DNA of 64,000 nt, from assembly GCA_902591025.1 (NCBI GenBank), contig CACIZB010000005.1:1-64000 (forward strand), in the 5' to 3' direction. Origin of the DNA: an uncultured Pelagibacteraceae bacterium (GTDB taxonomy: Bacteria > Pseudomonadota > Alphaproteobacteria > Pelagibacterales > Pelagibacteraceae). The translations under genes were made by a program, and so were the position numbers. This document shows positions 8,960 through 16,460 of this stretch, one piece after another; the first letter of the stretch is position 1, and each line of letters starts with the position of its first letter. Below the pieces are notes generated by a model, which saw only the letters and a list, made by a program, of their open reading frames with translations, did not search any database and had not been told where the DNA came from.

Positions 8960-9000
8960 AAAAAAAATAGGGCAAGTATGTAAAAACATACTCGCCCTAT
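8960..9000 (-). terminator. Intrinsic terminator between proteorhodopsin and ferredoxin
   Basis: On the leftward transcript, two 15-base arms (plus-strand 8986-9000 and 8967-8981) pair fully if one G-U wobble is allowed, with a UUUU loop, and are followed by eight Us (plus-strand A run 8960-8967). It lies 20 bases after the proteorhodopsin stop. It probably ends most proteorhodopsin transcripts and lets a fraction continue into ferredoxin. Confidence 0.88.
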
Positions 9001-9019
9001 AAATTTATTTAAATAGTAA

Positions 9020-9796
9020 TTATCTTGCTCTTGAGCCAGCTCCAGAACTCATTGCAGCAGCCCAGATTACTAGACCGAATGCAATTTTGTTAATGAAGTC
9101 AGCTAAGTTGTAAACAACGTTTAGTGAGTTAGCATCTACACCACCTGTTAGGTAACCAAATACATAACCTAATGGGTAAATTGCCCAACCTACTGTTACG
9201 ATCATTCTCATCGCACCGAACGCTGTTACAAGAGCTTTGTTTCCGCTTTTAGCAGCAGCTCTTCCAGCTTCACCAGAGAATATTTCATAAAGAATGTATA
9301 CCCAACCTGCCATACCGATTACAAAACCAAGTGTAGCGTTGATGTATCCAGCTTCTCCTAAGTATCCTCCGATTAACATTACTAATGAACCGATTAACAA
9401 TCTCCAGAACATTCCAGAATTTGCTTTTCTTACTGCTACTAATATTAAGTAGAATTCTACCATCTGTAATGGCACAGTAATTAACCAGTCAATATATCTA
9501 TATACTGTTGGTGAGTCACCTGTAGCAACCCATACTTCTCTCATATACATGTAGTGAATGAAAGCAATACCAGTTACAAGACCTGCAACAGTTACTGATG
9601 TTTTCCACGCAGGGTTAACAGTACCTCTCTCCATGAAGAAGAAAGCTGTACTCGCTAACATACCCATTGAAATTATCCAAAAAGATATTCCAACAAAGTC
9701 ATCCTGAGCTAACATCGTTGCGTCTGCTGCATTAGCAACTCCTGCATAACCCACTAGGGCTAACGCTGCTAGAGCAAACAGTTTAAGTTTTTTCAT
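9020..9796 (-). CDS. Proteorhodopsin, blue-absorbing type, light-driven proton pump
   Basis: Retinal protein of 258 aa in the inner membrane. A signal peptide spans residues 1-23 (cleavage after VANA), followed by seven helices. Key residues in this protein's numbering: H81 (proteorhodopsin H75), proton acceptor D103 (D97), tuning position Q111 (105), proton donor E114 (E108) and Schiff-base lysine K237 (K231). Gln at position 105 is the known blue tuning residue. A GAGGGAG ribosome site lies 6 bases before the ATG. G+C is visibly higher than in neighbours (28 of 60 bases in one sampled line against 16 of 60 nearby), which fits a highly expressed or transferred gene. No retinal synthesis genes are in this window, so retinal must come from genes elsewhere or from outside. 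Confidence 0.98.
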   Translation of the reverse strand: MKKLKLFALAALALVGYAGVANAADATMLAQDDFVGISFWIISMGMLASTAFFFMERGTVNPAWKTSVTVAGLVTGIAFIHYMYMREVWVATGDSPTVYRYIDWLITVPLQMVEFYLILVAVRKANSGMFWRLLIGSLVMLIGGYLGEAGYINATLGFVIGMAGWVYILYEIFSGEAGRAAAKSGNKALVTAFGAMRMIVTVGWAIYPLGYVFGYLTGGVDANSLNVVYNLADFINKIAFGLVIWAAAMSSGAGSRAR

Positions 9797-10012
9797 AAAA
9801 AACTCCCTCTTTAGTTAGTTTTTACTTTGTTTAGTTTATATAAACTAGGCTTAGGCTTCCCTAAGCCAAAGTTGAGCGTTAAATACCAAATTAATACGGG
9901 TAATAGAAGACAAAATTATCATTAATAAGCATTGATTTTACTCATTTTTTAAAATTAAATACAATTTGTGATTTAAAAACCACAATAAATTAACGGACGA
10001 ATCAACATTATT
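9797..10012. promoter_or_regulatory. Divergent control region between proteorhodopsin and prpE
   Basis: A 216-base gap, the longest in the window, serves two divergent genes. Next to proteorhodopsin it holds a ribosome site (9803-9809) and a palindrome pair described separately. The remaining part is AT-rich, with a weak 7-base inverted repeat (GTGATTT/AAACCAC) near 9968-9983. I could not assign a confident -35/-10 pair to either gene. Confidence 0.6.
9832..9867 (-). promoter_or_regulatory. Two adjacent palindromes upstream of proteorhodopsin
   Basis: A perfect 16-base palindrome (TAGTTTATATAAACTA, 9832-9847) directly abuts a perfect hairpin with 8-base arms GGCTTAGG/CCTAAGCC (9848-9855 and 9860-9867) and a 4-base loop. 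The hairpin is G+C-rich for this genome. The unit ends 36 bases before the proteorhodopsin ATG. It could be a 5' leader structure or protein-binding operators overlapping a TATATA -10-like box. There is no U tract, so it is not a terminator. Confidence 0.6.
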
Positions 10013-11914
10013 ATGTCAGATAAATTCAAGGAAATTTATAAAAAATCGATTGAGGATCCAGAGAATTTTTGGAGAGAAGCATCTGACGATATCTTTTGGT
10101 TTAAAAAACCCTCAAAAATTTTAAACAAATCAAACCCTCCTTTTTATAAATGGTTTGGAGACGGGGTTACAAACACTTGCTACAATGCATTAGATGTCCA
10201 CATCGATAAAGGCCAAGGTAAAAAAACTGCACTAATTTACGATAGTCCCATTACAGGAAACAAAAGTAAACTTACATATGAGGAATTAAGATCAAGAGTT
10301 TCCAAATTTGCAGGAGTGTTAACAAATCAAGGTATTAGTAAAGGTGATAGAGTAATAATTTACATGCCAATGATACCCGAAGCGGTCATTGCAATGCTCG
10401 CTTGTGGAAGAATTGGAGCTATTCACTCAGTTGTATTTGGTGGATTCGCATCAAATGAACTTGCGAGCAGGATAGATGACAGTAAAGCAAAAATTCTTGT
10501 GACAGCCTCGTGTGGTTTTGAGCCAGGTAGAACAGTTGAGTACAAACCATTAGTAGATGAGGCTATCAAACTGGCAAGTCATAAAATAAGTAAAATGATT
10601 TTATTTCAAAGAAAAGGTCATGAGGCGAAATTAAATGCACCTAATGAAATTAGCTGGGAGGAAGCATTAGCTGATGCTAAAGATACTGATTGTGTTGAGA
10701 TGAATTCCAATGAGTTTGCCTATATACTATACACCTCGGGTACGACAGGTACACCTAAAGGAATAGTAAGAGACATTGGAGGACACATTGTAGCTTTAAA
10801 ATGGACCATGAAAAATATTTATAATATTGATGAAGGTGATATTTGGTGGTCTGCTAGTGATATTGGATGGATTGTTGGTCATTCCTATATTGTATACGCA
10901 CCGTTATTTAAAGGATGCACAACAGTATTGTTTGAGGGAAAGCCTGTTGGTACACCTGATGCAGGAGCTTTCTGGAAAATTATATCTGACTACAAAGTAA
11001 AGTCTCTTTTTACTGCACCAACCGCTTTTAGAGCAATTAAAAAAGAAGACCCTGAGGGTAAATTTTTTTCTAAATATGATCTTTCAAATTTTGAAAGTCT
11101 CTTCCTTGCTGGGGAAAGAGCGGATCCTGATACAATCAAGTGGGCAGAAAATTTATTAAATGTGCCAGTAATTGATCATTGGTGGCAAACAGAAACAAGC
11201 TGGGCAATTAGCTCTAATTGTACAGGAATTGAAATGATGAAAACAAAATATGGTTCTGCTTGCAAAGCTGTTCCAGGTTATGATGTTAAAGTTATAAAAT
11301 CAGATCAAACCTTAGCTAAACCTAATGAAATGGGAGATATAGTAGTAAAACTTCCTTTGCCTCCAGGTACCTTTCCCACTCTATGGAATGCAGATCAAAG
11401 GTATAAAGAAAATTATATGTCAAACTATGATGGTTTCTATCAAACTTATGATGCCGGACACATTGATGAAGATGGATATATTTGGATTATGTCTAGAACA
11501 GACGATATCATAAATGTTGCTGGCCATAGATTATCAACTGGTGCAATTGAAGAAGTTTTATCTGAACATCAGTCAGTCGCAGAATGTGCAGTTCTTGGAA
11601 TTGCTGATAAATTAAAAGGGCAATTACCTATAGGTTTAATTGTTTTAAAGGCAGGTGTTGATAAAGATAATGAAACGATATCCAAAGAATGTATTAAAAT
11701 GGTAAGAGATAAAATTGGTCCTGTAGCTGCATTTAAGGTTGCAATAGTTATTAAAAGACTTCCAAAAACACGATCTGGAAAAATATTAAGAGGAACTATA
11801 AGAAAAATCGCAGATAATGTTGAGTATAAAATGCCACCAACGATAGATGATCCAGCAATTTTAAATGAGATCAAAGAGGATCTTATCAAAAATAATATTT
11901 TAAAAAGTGGCTAA
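10013..11914 (+). CDS. prpE: Propionyl-CoA synthetase (acetyl-CoA synthetase family)
   Basis: AMP-forming acyl-CoA ligase of 633 aa that activates propionate (possibly acetate) to its CoA ester via an acyl-adenylate. The P-loop YTSGTTGTPKGIVRD lies at about residues 240-254. The stretches GHSYIVYAPL, EGKPVGTPDAGAFW and LAGERADPDT match PrpE/ACSS3 enzymes better than Acs. The WWQTE and YDAGH adenylation motifs are present. The C-terminal catalytic and acetylation lysine is in KTRSGKILRG. It is divergent from proteorhodopsin and overlaps the next gene by 8 bases. No methylcitrate or propionyl-CoA carboxylase genes are nearby, so propionate fate is not shown here. Confidence 0.88.
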   Translation: MSDKFKEIYKKSIEDPENFWREASDDIFWFKKPSKILNKSNPPFYKWFGDGVTNTCYNALDVHIDKGQGKKTALIYDSPITGNKSKLTYEELRSRVSKFAGVLTNQGISKGDRVIIYMPMIPEAVIAMLACGRIGAIHSVVFGGFASNELASRIDDSKAKILVTASCGFEPGRTVEYKPLVDEAIKLASHKISKMILFQRKGHEAKLNAPNEISWEEALADAKDTDCVEMNSNEFAYILYTSGTTGTPKGIVRDIGGHIVALKWTMKNIYNIDEGDIWWSASDIGWIVGHSYIVYAPLFKGCTTVLFEGKPVGTPDAGAFWKIISDYKVKSLFTAPTAFRAIKKEDPEGKFFSKYDLSNFESLFLAGERADPDTIKWAENLLNVPVIDHWWQTETSWAISSNCTGIEMMKTKYGSACKAVPGYDVKVIKSDQTLAKPNEMGDIVVKLPLPPGTFPTLWNADQRYKENYMSNYDGFYQTYDAGHIDEDGYIWIMSRTDDIINVAGHRLSTGAIEEVLSEHQSVAECAVLGIADKLKGQLPIGLIVLKAGVDKDNETISKECIKMVRDKIGPVAAFKVAIVIKRLPKTRSGKILRGTIRKIADNVEYKMPPTIDDPAILNEIKEDLIKNNILKSG

Positions 11915-12239
11915 AACATATTTTTTTTTAATAGGAGCAATTTTTTGTGAAGTAGCAGGTACAATGCTGCTGCCCTTATCCCAAAACTTTACAAGGCTAA
12001 TTCCTACGATTTTACTAGCAATTTTTTACTTAAGTGCTTTTTATCTACTTACATTTGTGGTTAATAAGCTTCCTATTGCAATTGTTTATGCTACTTGGAG
12101 TGGACTTGGAATATTTACTATTGCAATACTAGGTTATATATTTTTTAGACAAACATTAGCGTGGCAAGCAATTCTAGGGCTTTTTCTAATTGTTATTGGT
12201 GTTGTGCTTGTGAACAGCTTTACAATAAAACTTAATTAA
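11907..12239 (+). CDS. Small multidrug resistance (SMR) family transporter
   Basis: Inner-membrane protein of 110 aa with four hydrophobic helices, the usual SMR length. The essential acidic residue is E15 in helix 1 (FCEVAGT), matching EmrE E14, and helix 3 carries YATWSGLG, matching the EmrE YAIWSGVG signature. SMR proteins exchange protons for cationic drugs, polyamines, guanidinium or similar small cations. It begins with GTG inside the end of prpE (8-base overlap), so it is probably translationally coupled. Its 3' end overlaps the convergent pyrC by 8 bases. The substrate cannot be deduced; the prpE link may be only transcriptional. Confidence 0.88.
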   Translation: MAKTYFFLIGAIFCEVAGTMLLPLSQNFTRLIPTILLAIFYLSAFYLLTFVVNKLPIAIVYATWSGLGIFTIAILGYIFFRQTLAWQAILGLFLIVIGVVLVNSFTIKLN

Positions 12240-13539
12240 ATTTTAAGGGAGTTCCATCTGGATCTCCTAAAATTTTACCATCATGCATCTTTATTTTCCC
12301 TGCAATAATAGTTGAAACAGGGGTGCCTTTAAATTCAACACCATCAAAAGGAGACCATCCACATTTACTCTCAATATTTTTGTTTTTTATAGTGATTTTT
12401 TTATTCATATCAACAATTGTGAAGTCGGCATCAAATCCCTCTTTTATAAATCCTTTGCCCCTTATTCCAAAAATTTTTACTGGATTTTCACAAACAAAAT
12501 TTATTAGTTGATTTAGGGTTAATTTGCCCTCATTAATATGATTTAGCATAACCGGCATTAAAGTTTGCACACCAGGCATCCCTGACGGTGAATTTGGATA
12601 TTCTTTATCTTTATTTACTTTTAAATGTGGTGCATGATCTGAGCCAATAGTATCATTTAAATTGTTTTTAACTGCATACCATAATCTATCATAATGAGAT
12701 TTATCTCTTATCGGAGGATTCATTTGAGCGTACGTGCCAAGTTTATCATAACAATCAGGTGCATAAATTGTGAGATGCTGTGGGGTAATCTCGAAAGTAA
12801 TATTCCCCTTATGTTTAGCTAAGAAGTCAATCTCTTGCTTTGTTGATATATGAAGCACATGAGCTTTTTTATTATAACGGTTTGCAATGCGGACTATTCT
12901 CCTTGTTGAGGAAATTGCACACTCATCACTTCTCCAAATAGGATGGGAATGTACATCTCCTTTCTTAATTAACTTTTTATTGATACTTAAAATTGTCTCA
13001 TCCTCTGAATGAACAGCGACAACCTTAGAACTATTTTGAAACACTACTTCAATATCTTTTTCATCCGCAACTAAAAGATTTCCTGTTGAAGAACCAGCAA
13101 AAAGTTTGATTCCACAACAACCCTCTAAGTTTTTTAGATCCGCTAACTCGTTTGCATTATCTGCTGTTGCACCAAAGTAAAAGGCATAATTACAATACAT
13201 TCTATTTTTTGCTAGATCTAGTTTTCTTTGAAATTCTTTTTTCGTTGATGTTGGGGGATTAGTGTTTGGCATTTCAAAAACTGATGTTATCCCTCCAACA
13301 ATAGCAGCTCTGCTACCTGAGTGTAGATCTTCTGTATCGGTTGATCCTGGCTCTCTAAAATGAGTTTGAGTATCCATGCAGCCTGGCAAAACAATAAGGC
13401 CTGTGGCATCTATAGTGTCTTTAGCATCTTCAGTGATTTGGCCAATCCTTTGAATTTTCCCATCCTTTACGCTAATATTCACATCCTTGAGTTGCTCGTC
13501 AATATAACACTTTCCGTTTTTTATTATGAGATCTAACAT
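12232..13539 (-). CDS. pyrC: Dihydroorotase (class I)
   Basis: Zinc amidohydrolase of 435 aa for the third step of pyrimidine synthesis, closing carbamoyl aspartate to dihydroorotate. The metal and substrate signature is DTQTHFREPG near residue 56; the first His of the usual HxH is Gln, as in a known alphaproteobacterial subgroup. Other signatures are GSRAAIVGGITSVFEMPNT, the lysine of GIKLFAGSSTG, HSED, and GSDHAPH near residue 300. Allantoinase and hydantoinase are related, but the REPG and MPNT pattern favours dihydroorotase. It is divergent from ygfZ with a 28-base gap. Confidence 0.88.
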   Translation of the reverse strand: MLDLIIKNGKCYIDEQLKDVNISVKDGKIQRIGQITEDAKDTIDATGLIVLPGCMDTQTHFREPGSTDTEDLHSGSRAAIVGGITSVFEMPNTNPPTSTKKEFQRKLDLAKNRMYCNYAFYFGATADNANELADLKNLEGCCGIKLFAGSSTGNLLVADEKDIEVVFQNSSKVVAVHSEDETILSINKKLIKKGDVHSHPIWRSDECAISSTRRIVRIANRYNKKAHVLHISTKQEIDFLAKHKGNITFEITPQHLTIYAPDCYDKLGTYAQMNPPIRDKSHYDRLWYAVKNNLNDTIGSDHAPHLKVNKDKEYPNSPSGMPGVQTLMPVMLNHINEGKLTLNQLINFVCENPVKIFGIRGKGFIKEGFDADFTIVDMNKKITIKNKNIESKCGWSPFDGVEFKGTPVSTIIAGKIKMHDGKILGDPDGTPLKFN

Positions 13540-13567
13540 TTTACAGAAAAGTAATTATAATAAATGA

Positions 13568-14470
13568 ATGAATGATGCAAATAAGAAAAACAGCGTTTTT
13601 ATACTTAACAACAGATCCATACTTTATATAAATGGTCTAGATGCTAAGGATTTTCTCCAGAATTTAATTAGTAATGATATTAACAAAGTAACAGATAATT
13701 CAAGTTGTTTTGCTTCATTATTAACACCACAAGGAAAATTTCTTTATGAATTTATAGTTGTTAAACATAAGACAGGTTACTTCATTGACTGTGAAAAAGA
13801 TCAATCTGAGGAAATATTAAGACAATTAAATATTTATAAGATTAGATCTAAAGTTGAAATTTTAAATTTAAGTAACGAATTTGTTGTTGCAAGTATTGGA
13901 TATGAAAAATATCTTACAATTGATGGTTCAAAAGATATTTTAGGTTTTACATTTAAATATAGAGAAGATCCAATCATTTTAGATCCAAGAAATAAAGATT
14001 TAGGCGCAAGACTAATAATAAACATAGAAAAACTTTATTTATCTCTCAAAAAATTAGGTCTTAAAGATGATAAAGTTGAAAACTATTATGCTAGAAGTCA
14101 TAAACTCGGTATTGTACCAAAAAATTTAAATCAACTAAAAAATAAACTATTTGGTATTGAGTGTAATTATGAAGAACTAAACGGTATTGACTTCAAAAAA
14201 GGCTGTTATGTTGGTCAGGAAAATACTGCAAGAATAAAATTAAAAAATAAACTATCTAAAAGATTGTTGCCAATAGAAGTCATTAAAGGAGATCTTTTTG
14301 AAGACGAAATAATATATAATAATGACGTTGAAATAGGAAAAATTCTTATAATTGATGAATATCCTTTTGGACTAATAAAATATCTTAATAAAAATTTTGA
14401 TAAAAATCATATTTTTAAAAGTAAAAATGGCTCATTTAAAATCTTAATACCTCAATGGCTTAAAATTTGA
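13568..14470 (+). CDS. ygfZ: YgfZ/CAF17-type folate-binding Fe-S cluster assembly protein
   Basis: Tetrahydrofolate-dependent helper for maturation of some iron-sulfur enzymes, 300 aa. The N-terminal part has GLDAKDFLQNLISNDI and LTPQGKFLYEF, typical of the GcvT-like fold. The diagnostic YgfZ signature KGCYVGQE with its conserved Cys is at about residues 214-221. It faces tRNA-Leu on the other strand, which starts just after its stop. Quinolinate synthase, a 4Fe-4S enzyme, is the next protein gene, though a direct link is only suggestive. Confidence 0.92.
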   Translation: MNDANKKNSVFILNNRSILYINGLDAKDFLQNLISNDINKVTDNSSCFASLLTPQGKFLYEFIVVKHKTGYFIDCEKDQSEEILRQLNIYKIRSKVEILNLSNEFVVASIGYEKYLTIDGSKDILGFTFKYREDPIILDPRNKDLGARLIINIEKLYLSLKKLGLKDDKVENYYARSHKLGIVPKNLNQLKNKLFGIECNYEELNGIDFKKGCYVGQENTARIKLKNKLSKRLLPIEVIKGDLFEDEIIYNNDVEIGKILIIDEYPFGLIKYLNKNFDKNHIFKSKNGSFKILIPQWLKI

Positions 14471-14475
14471 GTTTT

Positions 14476-14561
14476 TGGTGCGGCCAGAGAGACTCGAACT
14501 CTCATGGACCAGGTCCACACGGCCCTCAACCGTGCCTGTCTACCAATTTCAGCATGGCCGC
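14476..14561 (-). tRNA. tRNA-Leu, anticodon GAG
   Basis: The minus strand folds as a class II tRNA: acceptor GCGGCCA pairs with TGGCCGC, an A discriminator follows, and CCA is encoded. The anticodon stem CACGG/CCGTG encloses TTGAGGG, giving GAG, which reads CTC and CTT. The long variable arm (GGACC..GGTCC) and the T arm with GTTCGAGTC are present. Confidence 0.96.
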
Positions 14562-14617
14562 AAATATGACCCACATTAAATCAATGACAAGTAGGTTTCA
14601 AATTGATAAATTTTATC

Positions 14618-15607
14618 ATGGAATTTAATCAAGAGGCTAAAAAAGCTACCGATCAAATTTATCAAAAAATATCAAAGGTCGTACCTGAGATTGAGTGGTC
14701 CATTCATGCTCCTTACATACATAAAATTAATAAATTAAAAAAAGAAAAAAATGCTGTTATTCTTGCTCACAATTATCAAACCCCTGAAATCTATCATGGC
14801 ATCGCAGATTTTTCTGCAGATTCTTTGGCTCTTGCAGTTGAAGCATCAAAAACTTCTGCTGATATAATTGTGATGGCTGGTGTACATTTTATGGCAGAGA
14901 CGGCAAAACTGATGAGTCCAAATAAAAAAGTTTTGTTACCTGATATGAAAGCTGGTTGTTCTCTATCTTCGTCTATTACAGGAAAGGATGTAAGACTATT
15001 AAAAGAAAAGTATCCAGGTGTTCCTGTTGTATCATATGTTAATACCTCAGCTGATGTTAAAGCTGAGACAGATGTTTGTTGTACTTCTGCAAATGCTGTA
15101 AAAATTGTAAAGTCTTTAGGAGTTAAAGAGGTAATTTTTTTACCAGACGACTATTTAGCTAAATATGTTGCATCGCAAACTGATATTAAAATCATATCTT
15201 GGAAAGGGATTTGCATTGTCCACGATCAATTTAATGAAAAAGAAATAAATATTATAAGAAAGAATAATCCAGGTATTAAGATAATTGCGCATCCAGAGTG
15301 TCCACCAGATGTAATCAAAGCTAGTGATTTTGCTGGCTCCACTTCTGGTATGATTGATTATGTAAAAAAAAACCAACCAAAAAAAGTTATGATGGTCACT
15401 GAATGCTCGATGAGTGATAACATTCAAGTAGAAAATCCTAACGTAGAATTTATAAGACCATGCAATATGTGTCCACATATGAAAAAGATAACACTGCCAA
15501 AAATTTTAGATTGTTTAGAAAATGAAACAGGTGAAATTATTATGGATAAAGAAACAATCAATAAAGCTAGATTGTCAGTTGAAAAAATGGTTGCTATCGG
15601 TAGATAA
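14618..15607 (+). CDS. nadA: Quinolinate synthase
   Basis: 4Fe-4S enzyme of 329 aa that condenses iminoaspartate with dihydroxyacetone phosphate to quinolinate for NAD synthesis. The three cluster cysteines fall in KAGCSLSSS, DVCCTSAN and PCNMCPHM. HNYQTPEIYHGIADFSADSLAL near the N terminus is characteristic. The ATG at 14618 is preferred over an upstream TTG at 14603, which would add five unusual residues. The nadC gene follows after 6 bases, so the two form an operon. The iminoaspartate source (nadB or aspartate dehydrogenase) is not in the window. Confidence 0.96.
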   Translation: MEFNQEAKKATDQIYQKISKVVPEIEWSIHAPYIHKINKLKKEKNAVILAHNYQTPEIYHGIADFSADSLALAVEASKTSADIIVMAGVHFMAETAKLMSPNKKVLLPDMKAGCSLSSSITGKDVRLLKEKYPGVPVVSYVNTSADVKAETDVCCTSANAVKIVKSLGVKEVIFLPDDYLAKYVASQTDIKIISWKGICIVHDQFNEKEINIIRKNNPGIKIIAHPECPPDVIKASDFAGSTSGMIDYVKKNQPKKVMMVTECSMSDNIQVENPNVEFIRPCNMCPHMKKITLPKILDCLENETGEIIMDKETINKARLSVEKMVAIGR

Positions 15608-15613
15608 CATCTT

Positions 15614-16447
15614 GTGTCTAAGATTAAATTAAGTGAAGCTTTCATTAAAGACAGGGTAAAATTAGCTCTAACTGAAGACTTATATCCTTATGGAGATATA
15701 ACTTCCAAACTTTTAAAGAATAATAAAATTATTGAAGCAAAAATAATTTCTAATCAAAAAGCAGTTGTCGCAGGATTACTTTTTGCAAAATATTCTTTTA
15801 ATCAAATTGATAAAAAAATTAAATTTGTTTTAAAAAAAAAAGATGGCTCCTCAGTCAAAAAAAATACTGTTATAGCAACTGTAAAAGGTAAAGCTAATTC
15901 AATATTAGTTGCTGAAAGAGTTGCTTTAAATTTTTTATCGCATATCTCTGGTATAGCTACGAAAACAAATAACTTTGTAAAAATAGTCGGAAAGAAATGT
16001 AAGATTTGTTGTACTAGAAAAACATTACCGAATTACAGAGTTATTCAAAAATATGCGGTAAAATTAGGAGGTGGGACTAATCATAGATTTAATTTAAGCG
16101 ATGAATTTTTGATTAAAGATAATCATGTTTCTAGTTCTAACTTAAGAGAATTAGTTTCTTTAGCAGTAAAAAATAAAAGAGGAAAAAAAATTACTGTTGA
16201 GATAGACAATTTAAAACAACTTAGAGATGTTATCGGGCTTAAATTTGATACCATTTTGTTTGATAACATGAATATTAAAAATCTTAGAAAAGGAGTTAAG
16301 CTTGTTAAAAAATATTATGAGACTGAAGCTTCAGGAAATATTAGTTTTAAAAATATCAAATTAGTTGCCCAAACCGGGGTAAATAGAATTTCTATTGGAA
16401 GCATTACTCATAGTGCTCCAGCTATAGATTTTAAATTAGAAATCTAG
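15614..16447 (+). CDS. nadC: Nicotinate-nucleotide pyrophosphorylase (carboxylating)
   Basis: Quinolinate phosphoribosyltransferase of 277 aa, turning quinolinate and PRPP into nicotinate mononucleotide, the step after NadA. Typical signatures are EDLYPYGDITSKL near the N terminus, AERVALNFLSHISGIAT, CTRKTLPNYR, KLGGGTNHR and LIKDNH in the middle, and the C-terminal GVNRISIGSITHSA. It starts with GTG, 6 bases after nadA. Its length matches the family. It converges on ppdK with a 13-base gap. Confidence 0.96.
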   Translation: MSKIKLSEAFIKDRVKLALTEDLYPYGDITSKLLKNNKIIEAKIISNQKAVVAGLLFAKYSFNQIDKKIKFVLKKKDGSSVKKNTVIATVKGKANSILVAERVALNFLSHISGIATKTNNFVKIVGKKCKICCTRKTLPNYRVIQKYAVKLGGGTNHRFNLSDEFLIKDNHVSSSNLRELVSLAVKNKRGKKITVEIDNLKQLRDVIGLKFDTILFDNMNIKNLRKGVKLVKKYYETEASGNISFKNIKLVAQTGVNRISIGSITHSAPAIDFKLEI

Positions 16448-16460
16448 TTTATCAGTTTTT

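Noticed and set aside
9848-9867. Hairpin before proteorhodopsin as a terminator
   Set aside because: There is no U run on either strand after the stem, and it lies upstream of both divergent genes.
11569-11889. 106-codon leftward ORF opposite the end of prpE
   Set aside because: Shadow of the conserved PrpE C-terminal domain, with no features of its own.
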